From contig NC_090159.1 of assembly GCF_017916325.1 (NCBI RefSeq), positions 167,501 to 231,500 of the forward strand: DNA of 64,000 nucleotides. Direction: 5' to 3'. The position numbers and the translations under genes were made by a program. The notes beneath the pieces were generated by a model. The model saw only the letters and a program-made list of their open reading frames with translations. It had not been told where the DNA came from and did no database searches. Below, one piece after another: positions 20,401 through 29,225 of this stretch. Source of the stretch: Leishmania martiniquensis. Its lineage: Eukaryota > Euglenozoa > Kinetoplastea > Trypanosomatida > Trypanosomatidae. Numbering within the stretch: position 1 is the first letter of the stretch; each line of letters opens with the position of its first letter.

Positions 20401-22764
20401 GACTTCGCGGTGATACGCTCAGCGGCGGCAGCGCTAGAAGAGCTCGCCGTACAGGGAAACCCGTTCCTGCGGAACGCTGACGGGCAGGAAGCTGAGGCGC
20501 GCCTATGGCTGTACTTGCTGCCGCCGTCAGCCTCAGTTGCAGCGATGACGGCAGGCGACCGCCCAGCCGTGGTGAAGCTCAACGCGCAGTTCCTCGGCGC
20601 ATACACCGGCACCCTGGCCGCCCAGAGATTTCACCGCGCCTGCCTACTGCCGAGTGGGCGTGCGACATCTCACATAACCTGCGTCACCGCCTGTCTTGTG
20701 CAATCTGTCCAGCGAAACGACGAGCTCAGCTGCGCGGCCGCCAGCGCCTTCGGCGTAGACGGCTTCACCATACATGAGCGTTGTTTCGAGCAGGCGGCCG
20801 CGCAGCTTGAGCAGCGGCTGGCGGCGGGCAACCTAGAAGCGCATCTCTGCCACGAATGCTTGCTCCCGGCGACCCTCGACGGCGCCCGCCCTCGTCTCGC
20901 CGGGGGTGACAGCAATTTGCCGCTGTCGCCGCCGGTGCGGTCTCGCCTAAATAGCTGTCGCACGTTCCACTGGAGTTGCGGCTTGCTCGACGACCCACGC
21001 GGACTTGTGACCCTCTTGCCGAATCTCAGTCACTTGACGCTGCGTGGTCAGGCACTGACCGATGTGGATCCTTTACTTCACCTGCGACAACTCTCAAGCC
21101 TCAACCTGGCGGAGAACCGTCTCACCTGGCTACCCTGCCTGGCGGAACTGAAGATGCTGCGGGAGTTGGTGGTGGACTTCAACGAGCTAACGGCTCTTCC
21201 TCGTACGGTGGGGCCTCTTCCGGCGCTGCGCGTACTCAGCGCCTCCGGAAACAAAATTGCGCAAATCGACGTCAGCCTTTTTGTGACGTGCGCCGATAGC
21301 ACCGACACGATCATTCCGCCCCCCCTTCCACCCGCCGCCCCGCTGCTGGAGGCGCTGTACCTCATGTACAACCGCATCGCGGACATGAACGTCATTTACG
21401 CCCTCCGTGATGTGCCATCGCTGCTGATCTTGAGTGTCGCCGGGAACCCCTGCACAACTCCCAGCAGCGTCACTGGCAAGGACGACGAAGTGCGGCCGTA
21501 CCTCATTCACGCGTTTCCGCAGCTGAAGATGCTAGACGGCGCCTCCATCTCAGCCGCAGAGACGGCCAAGGCGCGCGAGGTGTACGCTGGAAAGATCAGC
21601 AGTGACCTTCTCATTGAGCGCGTCCGCGGCCCTCCTGAGACATGGGCATCTGTGCGCCACCTCAACCTCTCGCACTGCTCTCTCAAGGAGGTCAACCTGT
21701 TGGAGCTCTTCGTCTCGCTCGAGGTGCTGTATTTACACCACAACTTGCTCATGAACGTTCTCGGGGTGGCGATGCTCACACAGCTGACAGCACTGGACCT
21801 ATCGCACAACCGCCTCGGCATGGCGCCGTGGCGTAGCTCCGTCGGTGGTGCGCTCAGCTCGAACGACGCGGGCGCCCCCGCGGCAGCAGCTGCCAATGGA
21901 GCGGCCACGATGTCGCTGGGCGACACACTCTCGCACCTCAAGCGCCTCCAGTCACTGTCTCTCGAGGCGAACCAGCTCACCGACCTCAGCACGCTGAAGT
22001 TGCGCTTCCCGAGCTTGAAGTTTCTGAACGTGCGCAGCAATGAGCTTCAGTTCATCCAGCGTGGGCTGGAAAACTTGCCAGAGCTACGCGAGCTGCTGCT
22101 GGACCAGAACAAGTTGCGCGCTCTCGGCACCGAATCCTTCACCGCGAACACGAAGCTAGCCATTTTTTCTGCAGAGAATAACGCGCTGCGCTCCGTTGAG
22201 GGGCTCCAGCGCTGCGGATCGCTCGAGCAGGTGCGCTTGGGAGCCAACCGGCTGGGAGAGCTCAGCGCATTGCTCCATGACCTGCAGACTTGCCCCCTGA
22301 AGGTCGCCGTTTTTGTGGGCAACCCCATTGCCCGCAAGAGCAACTACCGCGCCGCTGTGATCATGCGCTTTACGCAGCTAACGAGCCTTGACCGGCGCGC
22401 CGTGACGCAAGAGGAGCGGGACAAGGCGGCCGCGGCGCGCATGACGGAGCTGGTAGCGCCGCCCAATGTGGTGATCGACATGAACTATTTCGCCAGCATC
22501 GGAAGCGCCTCAGCAGGGACGCCAGGTCTTCTGCCGCAGAGCGGGGTCCAGGTGAACGGCTTGGTTGGTGCCGCCGTGAATGGCGGCGCAGTCTTTTCGT
22601 CGCGCGGCCGAGGAGCTGGTGCGCCGGTCAATGGAGCAGCAGAGCCGCACAGCCATTCCCAACCAAATGTGACGGGCATTCGTGCCGCAATGGCGCCCAA
22701 CAAGCGAGGCGGAGCTGCCGATCGCTTCTCCATAAACCAACGCAGTCGGGCATACCGCCGCTGA
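17407..22764 (+). CDS. LRRC9-like multi-block leucine-rich repeat protein
   Basis: A protein of 1785 residues with several LRR blocks: about residues 80-285, 915-1020, 1195-1380 and 1414-1665. Repeats are of the SDS22 type (LxxLWLSDNNI, IEGLDNMTRLRRLYLQGN). The first block ends with a cap (LLDPLFGDNPICRL, then a Leu-rich segment and LDILDG) followed by KKQLYYAMRAQ; this succession is what I associate with vertebrate LRRC9, which has a similar multi-block build and is linked to cilia. A helical region follows at about 290-470. Residues ~478-736 are not LRR and show a series of motifs resembling a degenerate PARP catalytic fold (see findings). The C-terminal ~90 residues are Gly/Ala/Asn-rich. 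A flagellar or axonemal role is inferred from the family only. The ATG at 17407 is the start after a good acceptor at 17302. This is not a plain SDS22 phosphatase regulator: it is far too long. Confidence 0.85.
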   Translation: MSARVTPCASVTSAPNGISVSLTAAGEVIAAPSPQPSSSPAQIEQLRQKLSSGLQCQPEIQDLLGLCAESNAWTVEEAMQRPDTITTVELFLLHVPRVPLLQFFPNLVTVKLMNIGLESMSNLASLTQVEELWLSDNNIRVIEGLDNMTRLRRLYLQGNCIESANGLPPLRHLRELWLSRNRLSALTHLTPLRKLRSLYVSGNPLESLANAFSKDMLYLHEVNLSGCYLSSITELRHLQQLPCLRHLWLLDPLFGDNPICRLSNYVTLTIAMLGSLDILDGIFVTSEQRSLVESVLHKKQLYYAMRAQMLDTQITLLARHAEACALHHTESAGKALLELKSCLQPIKHELAERHIYRVEKQSASGSSGLLTQLVSGQGKSNHDLSEALLVAPTATLEALSQQLSRAVDTREVQIRTAMRRLAEATLAAKAEAQLLKERFALELHTGGNVRLESLSRGHEAYAAAAGLVQERFDRALFEERFGIASVEVTGVRRVVNRGLRLRFDDRVKELHVDLESSQLRSRVVGLFGIVPVTPQGQSACLQHVLLNGTAARLATPSEDSKDSSGASQAAGTLYHPVPAEEGVPLTNSLFYADEERLLSCCNAAGGANHASGSSTLVPQHSYNTSTLSSGAGTSRLCCGQVVLYRVYLGKTVHALGGGVGNSPTQPSSFLHRNGRVWRKDYAADTCAAYRLLPMAAATTPTGESGATSPHLLPSSYMWYCFDRALLLPDCVVDYMYRSQNTSLTPPPQSTTPASDGAARMSRKAALALIAGLPPLSVTPCDPGGSETDDRPLNGKETDTVEDALRCGEPLLEFIHWCSPPSKHARSRDTPSHSNTLQHVAEMETNNALEHLRKVLGKAHVALLLRNGSVDDRSDEGERRCGDIGSSNAANPLHARHVEEYAAQMCVKGKPLTLCVLRNRGITAVLQDFAASLCSSITSLDLAHNRIASISWFALAKEAPQLQRLNLSGNALTRLHLDGSALPSLRVLDVSNNKLVSVTDFAVIRSAAAALEELAVQGNPFLRNADGQEAEARLWLYLLPPSASVAAMTAGDRPAVVKLNAQFLGAYTGTLAAQRFHRACLLPSGRATSHITCVTACLVQSVQRNDELSCAAASAFGVDGFTIHERCFEQAAAQLEQRLAAGNLEAHLCHECLLPATLDGARPRLAGGDSNLPLSPPVRSRLNSCRTFHWSCGLLDDPRGLVTLLPNLSHLTLRGQALTDVDPLLHLRQLSSLNLAENRLTWLPCLAELKMLRELVVDFNELTALPRTVGPLPALRVLSASGNKIAQIDVSLFVTCADSTDTIIPPPLPPAAPLLEALYLMYNRIADMNVIYALRDVPSLLILSVAGNPCTTPSSVTGKDDEVRPYLIHAFPQLKMLDGASISAAETAKAREVYAGKISSDLLIERVRGPPETWASVRHLNLSHCSLKEVNLLELFVSLEVLYLHHNLLMNVLGVAMLTQLTALDLSHNRLGMAPWRSSVGGALSSNDAGAPAAAAANGAATMSLGDTLSHLKRLQSLSLEANQLTDLSTLKLRFPSLKFLNVRSNELQFIQRGLENLPELRELLLDQNKLRALGTESFTANTKLAIFSAENNALRSVEGLQRCGSLEQVRLGANRLGELSALLHDLQTCPLKVAVFVGNPIARKSNYRAAVIMRFTQLTSLDRRAVTQEERDKAAAARMTELVAPPNVVIDMNYFASIGSASAGTPGLLPQSGVQVNGLVGAAVNGGAVFSSRGRGAGAPVNGAAEPHSHSQPNVTGIRAAMAPNKRGGAADRFSINQRSRAYRR

Positions 22765-23799
22765 GCGGGTCTTCCGGCCGCCTTGGCAGCCACACCCATC
22801 CGCGCTGGACAGGCCCGAAGGGCGGGATGTCGTCTAGAATAAGGCGAGGCAGCTTGGTGATGTGTGAGTGTGTATCTGTAGACGATGGGCAGTATCTGAA
22901 TAAGCGAGTTGGACGGTGGCGCGATGCTCTTGGATGCCCATAGAGCCGTCCGCCCCCCCCCTTCTTCCTCCTCCTCCATCTGTGTGTGTGTGTGTGTGCC
23001 CGTTCGTATTCATTGGTGTACGTCTCTCCACCCATCTCATCTCTTTTAGTTACGTGCGTGTATGTGTCACAAGAGGGCACGCGTTCATGTACAGCAAACA
23101 CCTCTGAAGAACCAGCGAAGGAATACTTAATCACCTTGACATGCGCGTCGCGTCCCAGAAGTGGCATGCATGTTAGCGCAGACAAGGGAGGCAGCCTCAT
23201 CCGACACGGAAACGGAGATGGGGCGGGCGGGGTGCTCCCCCGGCATGTACTCAGAGAGCACAGCAGAAGGCGCCTGGGGAACGCAGAACATGGGAAGGGC
23301 TGGCTTGAAGCCGCAGAGGCCCCAAGCCCCCCTCTCCTCTCTCTCGTCTTCATGTCACACGCCTCTCCAGCACATCATATGGAAGGGGCTTTGCTCCCTT
23401 GCACTGCATGGTGCCTCCGCCTGCGTGTTCGGCGCGCCTCACCTTTCACCCGCTCCGCGATAGTGTGTCCCTTTCACCCGCCCCTCTCCCTCTTCCTCTT
23501 AGCAACAAGAACACCAAGCCAGCCGCGCTTTGCACTCCCGCACCGATCGGCTACCCAGAGGACGGCTGACCTGCGTGGTGAGGAGTACAGCGCGCGCGTG
23601 CATCTGAAGGAATCGCCTGCAATCGCCGCAGAAGTGGCTCCTGTCAACGCATACTTTGGCACAGGCACACAAGGACCCAACGTACACGTTTGCCTACGCT
23701 GCCGCCAGCGCGACGTGCACGCACACACGTTAACACACAGCTCCGCAGCGCCTCACGAGCGCCCCGTTTTGAAAGCGATTCCCCCTTGCCGCCAGAAGG
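22765..23799. other. Intergenic spacer / 5' UTR of the MPP6-like gene
   Basis: No gene seen. It contains C/T-rich tracts and a (TG)n run at about 22980-22999. The pyrimidine tract CCCCTCTCCCTCTTCCTCTT followed by AG at about 23501-23502 is the best acceptor. The first ATG downstream of it is 23800, giving a 5' UTR of roughly 300 bases. Confidence 0.55.
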
Positions 23800-24504
23800 A
23801 TGGACAAAGCCAAGACACTGGAGGTGCTGCGAGGCATGAAGTTCATGCAGCGCAAGGAGGAGGCAAAGCGGCGCGCCGCCTTTGAGGTAGCCCAAAGAGA
23901 AGAGATCGAGCGGCAGCTGCTGCACCCCAGTGCTGGCAACAGCGGCGCCAGCGGCGGCGGGTCCTCCGCAGTTGGGCAAGATCGCGGTGGAGGGAAGTCG
24001 AGGGTGACCGTCTTGTACGACGACGCCTTTCCGGCACGTGCGTATGGAATGTCGCGGCGCCGCTTCACGGAGACGGTGAGTGATGGTGGGACGAGCTCGA
24101 TCGCTGCGGAACTTGGCAATGCGGACGTCAGTCTGCGTGATGGCGCCGTAGAGCCGAAGGCTTTTCAGAAGGATGCTGGTCTCTCGCCGACATCAGCGTA
24201 CGCCGCGCCAGAGGACAGTGACGTCACCAGTGGGGACGAAGTGGAAGACCTGTGGGGTAGTGTGGACGAGGAAGCTGATGCCAATGATCCGACGGCGGCT
24301 CCTCGCACACGGCGACAGGGTGGCGAAAAAGGCCGCGCGTGCCGAGAAGACCACGACCAGCACGTGCGCGGTGATGGCAGGTTCACTGTCAAGTCGTCGC
24401 TGCGCGCCCCGAAGGTACCGCGGCGCCTGCAGGAGAACGTGGAGGAGCAGGAGCGGCAGCGGAAGCGGAGGCGCGCGGAGGGGACAGAGTATGCAGACGT
24501 GTGA
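23800..24504 (+). CDS. MPP6-like protein (candidate nuclear exosome cofactor)
   Basis: A small basic protein of 234 residues. Residues 7-18 read LEVLRGMKFMQR, which carries the MKFMQR motif that opens MPHOSPH6/Mpp6, followed by a charged helix (KEEAKRRAAFEVAQREEIERQ) as in that family. A second conserved-looking patch at about residues 66-89 (VTVLYDDAFPARAYGMSRRRF) sits where MPP6 has its tyrosine-glycine and arginine-phenylalanine stretch. The middle is acidic (SDVTSGDEVEDLWGSVDEEAD), and the C-terminus is lysine/arginine-rich with a plausible nuclear signal (RQRKRRR). In yeast and humans MPP6 binds RNA and links the Mtr4 helicase to the Rrp40 cap of the exosome. Family assignment rests mainly on one short motif plus layout. 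The start is the first ATG after the acceptor. Confidence 0.65.
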   Translation: MDKAKTLEVLRGMKFMQRKEEAKRRAAFEVAQREEIERQLLHPSAGNSGASGGGSSAVGQDRGGGKSRVTVLYDDAFPARAYGMSRRRFTETVSDGGTSSIAAELGNADVSLRDGAVEPKAFQKDAGLSPTSAYAAPEDSDVTSGDEVEDLWGSVDEEADANDPTAAPRTRRQGGEKGRACREDHDQHVRGDGRFTVKSSLRAPKVPRRLQENVEEQERQRKRRRAEGTEYADV

Positions 24505-25302
24505 ATGCGCACTTCGCAGCACTTGGGCAGGTTTCACCGCCGCCCCCTGTGACCGCACACACACACACACACACGCACAGCCGCGGCCTAAAATCCCTCT
24601 TAAGCCTGATGGGTGCATGTCCGCACGTTTGCTCGTGTGCGCACCGGTAAGGTATGTGTTGCTTCCCTTTCAAATACGAGTAAGAAGTGGGGAGGGGGTG
24701 TGATGCCTACGGCCATATATATATATGTGTGTGTGTGTTTGTGTGCAGATGCCGTACGCCGCACGCGACTACCTACGCACACTCGTGCGCATAAGCCCCC
24801 TTCTCTGTAGCCGCCAAGCCACCGCCCTCAAGCGACGACGGGCGTAGCCGTATTCGAACTAAAAGAGGGAACCCGCATGTAGGCTTCGCGGCGGAAACTT
24901 TAGTGGGCACGCGCACTAGTCGCATGCGACGCCCTCAGTCTCTCCGCCCTTCTCATCGTATGTGGTGTACGCACACACGCACGTGCACACCGAATCTCCC
25001 TTACCCCGCTCTACGTCGCCTATTTTTTTTTCGTCACTAATTTACTTCCTCTTGCACACCTTCTTCGATCTCCTGACAGATGTTCGACTGCCGGTATTTT
25101 TTTTGGGTGGGGCGTGCACGCGGAATTGATCAGCGGTGTGTTCTCTTTGCCGTCTGCGCTCCCGCCGCTGTAGGTGGTGTGGCAAGCGATCTGCGAAGAA
25201 GACGGACGCGTACCGGCAGCACCCTCACCAGCGCCGCACCGTACCTCTGAGCCCGCCTTCTTGCTTCTCTTCGCACCAGCGGCATTTCAGAGCAAGAGCA
25301 AC
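24505..25302. other. Intergenic spacer with (AT)n/(GT)n tract
   Basis: No gene seen. A CA run at 24559-24575 and a compound (AT)n/(GT)n tract at about 24714-24745 lie in the first half. Runs of T at 25023-25030 and 25097-25104 precede the gene. The tract CTTCTTGCTTCTCTTC (about 25257-25272) with AG at 25289-25290 is a close acceptor for the start at 25303. Confidence 0.6.
24714..24745. repeat. (AT)n(GT)n microsatellite
   Basis: ATATATATATATAT is followed directly by GTGTGTGTGTTTGTGTG. It is one of several such AT/GT junctions in the spacers of this window. Confidence 0.8.
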
Positions 25303-27630
25303 ATGGAGCAGCAAGCGCAACTCACGGCTGGCGAGCAGCAGCAAGAGCAAAGCGCGGCAGACATGGCGACGCGTTCACGCAGCGCGAATGAGGATACCTT
25401 CGACTCGGTGCGCCAGGCAGCAGTGGTGATGTTCAAGCAGCGAACCAAGGACCTCACTCGGCTCGTGCAGGTGGAAACGCAGTGTCGAACCATCGAGGCG
25501 GAGCTGAGCCAAGCTCAAGCCTGTGTGACGCGACTCGTTGCCCAGCAGGCGTCACTCGAAGCCCTTCTCGAGGAGGAGCAGCAGCGCAGTCGTCAGCGGG
25601 AAAGCCGGCTGCAGGAGCTGCACAGCGCACTGCTGCAGCTGGACGAAGAGCAGCAGAGAAGTAGTCAGCTGCAGCACTCGGCAGAGGTCGCCATCGGTGC
25701 GGCGACCGCGTTCATTCAGAACTTTACGAACGCCGACGGGCGCCTCTTTCAGCTTCTCACAATGGCCAGTGCGCGGACGTCTGGCCGCAGCGCGGTGGAG
25801 CTGCAGCGACGCCTTATGGACGTTCAGCAGGTGCTCTCGGCTGCAGAGACGTATCGTCAAGACCTTGTATGCTTGCCATCCTTTGCACGGGCTGCAGAAG
25901 TCTCAACGAGCGAAGATACACATAACTCCGCGCCACCCCCCTTCGCCGCTGCGGTGGCGGCCGATGCCTGCGCCACCCGCGTGTCGCACGCGCTGCAGGA
26001 GTGGGTAGTAAAGATGGACTGGGCCCAGCACCGCGAGCTGGCGGACGCTGTGCAGATTATGCAGCAGCTCGCTGCTTGGCTGTCCACGGAAGGCAGCACT
26101 CAAGAGGAAGCACATGAGGCAGCTGCTGTAAGGGACGCGTCGTTTGGATCAGAGTTGCGATGGCTGGCGCTTCTGTCAGGTGCAGAGGACGCCGTGACGG
26201 AGGAGCACTGGTTCGGGTCGCCGTCGCTGCGCTTCGAAACGCTCGAAGCCGGCTCGCAAAGCTGCGGCGTTGCGGAGGTGGGGGCTCAAGACGACAGACT
26301 GCGTGGAGCGCTTCAAAGTGATGAGTTTCATATGGAGGTCGCCGGCAGCGCGGTCCCGAGCAGCGAAGCTGTGCACCGTGTGCTGCAACACGACCTCCTT
26401 GCACCACTGCAGGCGATATTGACGTACAACGCGCAGCTCGTAGCTGTGTGTGCACAGCACCACCTGCAGCTCCCCGAAGATGCACCATCGCACGCCGCCT
26501 CCGTCGCTGCTACCCAGCAGCGATGGGTGTGCTTCCACGCGGCGTGGCAGCAATGGCGGGAGGACGTGTTGAAAGCGCAGGCGGCCGCTGATGCTGCCAC
26601 AGACGCAGAGGCGGAGCTCGGTGCGGCGCGAGCGGCGCTCCTCGCGTTGCGTGAAAACTGTGAAGAGCAGTCTCGCCACTACGCCTCTCGCACGGAAGAA
26701 GTGGCACGCCTCAAAGAAACGGAGCTCAGTGACTATGCTGCGGCTTGGTCTAGGGGTGTGCGCACATTGCAAGCGCAGCGCAACTCGTTCTGTGCGATAT
26801 TCAACACTATCGCGTCACTGAAAGAGGAGGCATCGGCGCTAGCTACCACCTTGAACGACGGCTCCCAGCGCCACGCTCAGGAGACCCACGCACGCGATGT
26901 CGCCCTGGCCGAACGGCAAGAGCAACTCGCCGCAACGCGACAGCGCGTGGGAGTCGCCAAGGCGAGGGCCGCCGAGCTGGAAGCGGAATGCGCGGAGGCG
27001 CAGCGTGTGCAACAGCTAGTGCGAGGTCAGCATGCGGCGCTGCTGTCTTGTGCCTCGGCGCGTACGCCTCCTCTCTCCAGCGCTGCCGGAAACGATGGCG
27101 TCGCCCTCGAAAGTCAGACCGTCTCTATGGCATCTGGTGAAAGGTCGGTGATCAAGTGTGCGACAAGTGTGGCACTGGTACTCCTGCAGTCAACCACGGC
27201 ATGGTACCCAGCGCACACGGCATGGACGGAGCGGCTTGTGGAGCTGTCATCGGAGGTCGACGGCGTTGCAGCGGCGGGCGACAGCGGCGGTCTTCTCACC
27301 GCGTCCGTGTCGCAGTTCTTCGACAGCCTGATGAACGGTTGCCGTGATGGTGAAGTAGCCGACAGCGAAGGAGGCAGAGAACTCGCCCTCGATGCGGCGG
27401 CCGTGCGCTTGGCTATACAGGACACGTCCGCAGGTTTGCGCCTCCCCAGCGATCTCTTCGTTGGCGACGTCATTGATGCGGAGTTTGCAGCTCAGATGCC
27501 GTTCCTTCAGACTTTGTGCGAAGCAGAAGAGACCGTCCGCGTGAGTGTCGAGGAGCACCGCGCGTTCATGCGCGAGGCGGCCGCAGAAATGTCTCTCCTC
27601 CGTCGCGAAGCGGCCACCGTGGAGGGGTGA
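25303..27630 (+). CDS. Coiled-coil protein of unknown function
   Basis: A protein of 775 residues from the ATG at 25303, which lies 13 bases after a polypyrimidine/AG acceptor and is the first ATG in the frame. Two strongly helical, Glu/Gln/Ala/Arg-rich segments look like coiled coils: about residues 30-135 (QVETQCRTIEAELSQAQ, LEEEQQRSRQRESRLQEL) and about 425-580 (TDAEAELGAARAALLALREN, ERQEQLAATRQRVGVAKARA). A third lies at the very C-terminus. Between them is a helical, less charged region (about 140-420) without recognisable motifs. There is no motor, kinase, EF-hand, signal peptide or membrane segment. A cytoskeletal or kinetochore-type scaffold would fit the composition, but nothing specific supports it. 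Confidence 0.8.
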   Translation: MEQQAQLTAGEQQQEQSAADMATRSRSANEDTFDSVRQAAVVMFKQRTKDLTRLVQVETQCRTIEAELSQAQACVTRLVAQQASLEALLEEEQQRSRQRESRLQELHSALLQLDEEQQRSSQLQHSAEVAIGAATAFIQNFTNADGRLFQLLTMASARTSGRSAVELQRRLMDVQQVLSAAETYRQDLVCLPSFARAAEVSTSEDTHNSAPPPFAAAVAADACATRVSHALQEWVVKMDWAQHRELADAVQIMQQLAAWLSTEGSTQEEAHEAAAVRDASFGSELRWLALLSGAEDAVTEEHWFGSPSLRFETLEAGSQSCGVAEVGAQDDRLRGALQSDEFHMEVAGSAVPSSEAVHRVLQHDLLAPLQAILTYNAQLVAVCAQHHLQLPEDAPSHAASVAATQQRWVCFHAAWQQWREDVLKAQAAADAATDAEAELGAARAALLALRENCEEQSRHYASRTEEVARLKETELSDYAAAWSRGVRTLQAQRNSFCAIFNTIASLKEEASALATTLNDGSQRHAQETHARDVALAERQEQLAATRQRVGVAKARAAELEAECAEAQRVQQLVRGQHAALLSCASARTPPLSSAAGNDGVALESQTVSMASGERSVIKCATSVALVLLQSTTAWYPAHTAWTERLVELSSEVDGVAAAGDSGGLLTASVSQFFDSLMNGCRDGEVADSEGGRELALDAAAVRLAIQDTSAGLRLPSDLFVGDVIDAEFAAQMPFLQTLCEAEETVRVSVEEHRAFMREAAAEMSLLRREAATVEG

Positions 27631-29225
27631 TGGGGGCCGAGAGGCCGAGACGACAGGGTGCGTCGCAGCACAGGCACCGTAGTCGTGAAGGCGGCGGGTG
27701 CCCTCACAACGACATGCATGTCCGACCCCCTTCACCTGCCCCTCTTTGCCCTGTGCCTGTCTCGCCCTTCCCGCTGAGCGCTCTCCCTCGGTCGCGACCT
27801 CACCTTTTCGTGACAGAGGGGGGAGGGAGGCCGGCCATATCTCCCGCATGGACTTGTCTAAGTATATATATATATACGTGTGTCTGCATCTGTGCGCCAT
27901 TTTTTCACTGCTACGTATCTGCTGGCCTCCACCCATACACATAGACGCACACACGCGCATTCTTCTTTTCCCCTGCGTTGCACATGCAGGCTTGCATACA
28001 TGGATGGTGTTGAAAGCGGCGCGCGGCAACGCCGTCTACTCGTTCCTGTCGTCGTTGATACGACTGATGTGGCCGCCAAGTCATGTCTCGCGCATCCCTC
28101 CATCCCGTGTCATCCTCCGTTGCTCTAACTCAAAGGGGAAACAAAAGGTCTTGACGGATCATATCACCTGAGGTGTGCGAGGAGCGTGACAGCCTCCCCT
28201 CCACACACTCCGCCTCTCTCTCTCTGCTCTCCTGTCACCCCAACCCTCAACTCTTGCGCTGTATTACACCTTCGGCGCATACACGCAAACACATGTGGGC
28301 GTGGGCTCTCTTCTCGGTGCCTGCCTCCGCAGAGGTGGCGGGGACGAATCGATTGATCGAGAGGGAGCGCCGTTCTCAGCCGAGCAGCGTGAGCGGAGTG
28401 GTACGGGCGGAAAGCCCCACGTTTGAGGCATCTCGGAGGCGGAGAAGCCGTTTGCCCAGACGGCTCCCCCTCTCTTCCCTTTTTTTAGTGTGTGTGGGGG
28501 GAGGGATAAGGGGTGCTCGTCATTCCTCGCATCTTCACCCTTACCTTTGCTCCGCTTACACGCCTACGCATACCCGTGCACGCGCACACGCACCATTGAG
28601 TGCAGTGAGAAGTGCACCTCTTTCGTGTGTGGAGCACATCTTCGTTCTCTTCTGCTGTGGCCGCCCCCTATTCTTCTCCGTCTCCTTGGTGACCATCTCC
28701 TCGGTGCTCTCGCTGCCTCAGCCGGCAAGTTCGTCGTCACACCGCATCATTCCTGCGGCTTCTCAGAAGCATTTGTTTTCGTGTGATCGGCAGCATTGCA
28801 TCTCTCTCACGTCTGCGAGCGTGTCTGCCGATCGCTCGCCACAGAGCGGCCCTCTCTCTCTCTCACCCCGCGCTCTTATCAGCCGTCTCTGCGACTGTGT
28901 CCGCGTTTCATCACGCGCATCGCCTCTATCCTCTGCACCCGTCGTTTGTACGCCTACTCGGCGCTGCAGCAGCCGTAGTCGTGTGCGACACGCCATTCGC
29001 TTCTTCTCAGAGGGTGCCAGTTAGTTTCTCTCTACCGCGTGTATCTGTGTGTCAGTTTTCTGGCGTGCTTATACTTAATATATATATATATTTATTTATT
29101 TACAGGTAAGGCGGAGACGAGTGACGAGGGAACTACACACACCTCGCCCCCTTCGAACTGGCAACTGTAGCTCGGCGCCCTCCCCTTTCGCCTTGTCTCC
29201 CTCACATATCTGACCGCGCAAGTCA
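27631..29225. other. 1.6-kb intergenic spacer, pyrimidine-rich in its second half
   Basis: No credible gene. It includes (TA)n tracts at about 27860-27875 and 29078-29101 and a C/T-rich half from about 28170 to 29050. A 283-codon frame at 28173-29024 is Ser/Arg/Leu-rich and follows the base bias, so I do not call it a gene. Candidate acceptors lie at about 29170 and 29222 ahead of the next start. Confidence 0.55.
29078..29101. repeat. (TA)n/(TTTA)n AT-rich tract
   Basis: TATATATATATA followed by three TTTA units just upstream of the J-domain gene. Confidence 0.75.

Noticed and set aside
22986..23885. 299-codon + strand frame upstream of the MPP6-like gene
   Set aside because: Begins in a TG repeat and overlaps the MPP6-like start in another frame; no domain.
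28173..29024. 283-codon + strand frame
   Set aside because: Ser/Arg/Leu-rich sequence following pyrimidine bias; probably 5' flank of the J-domain gene.
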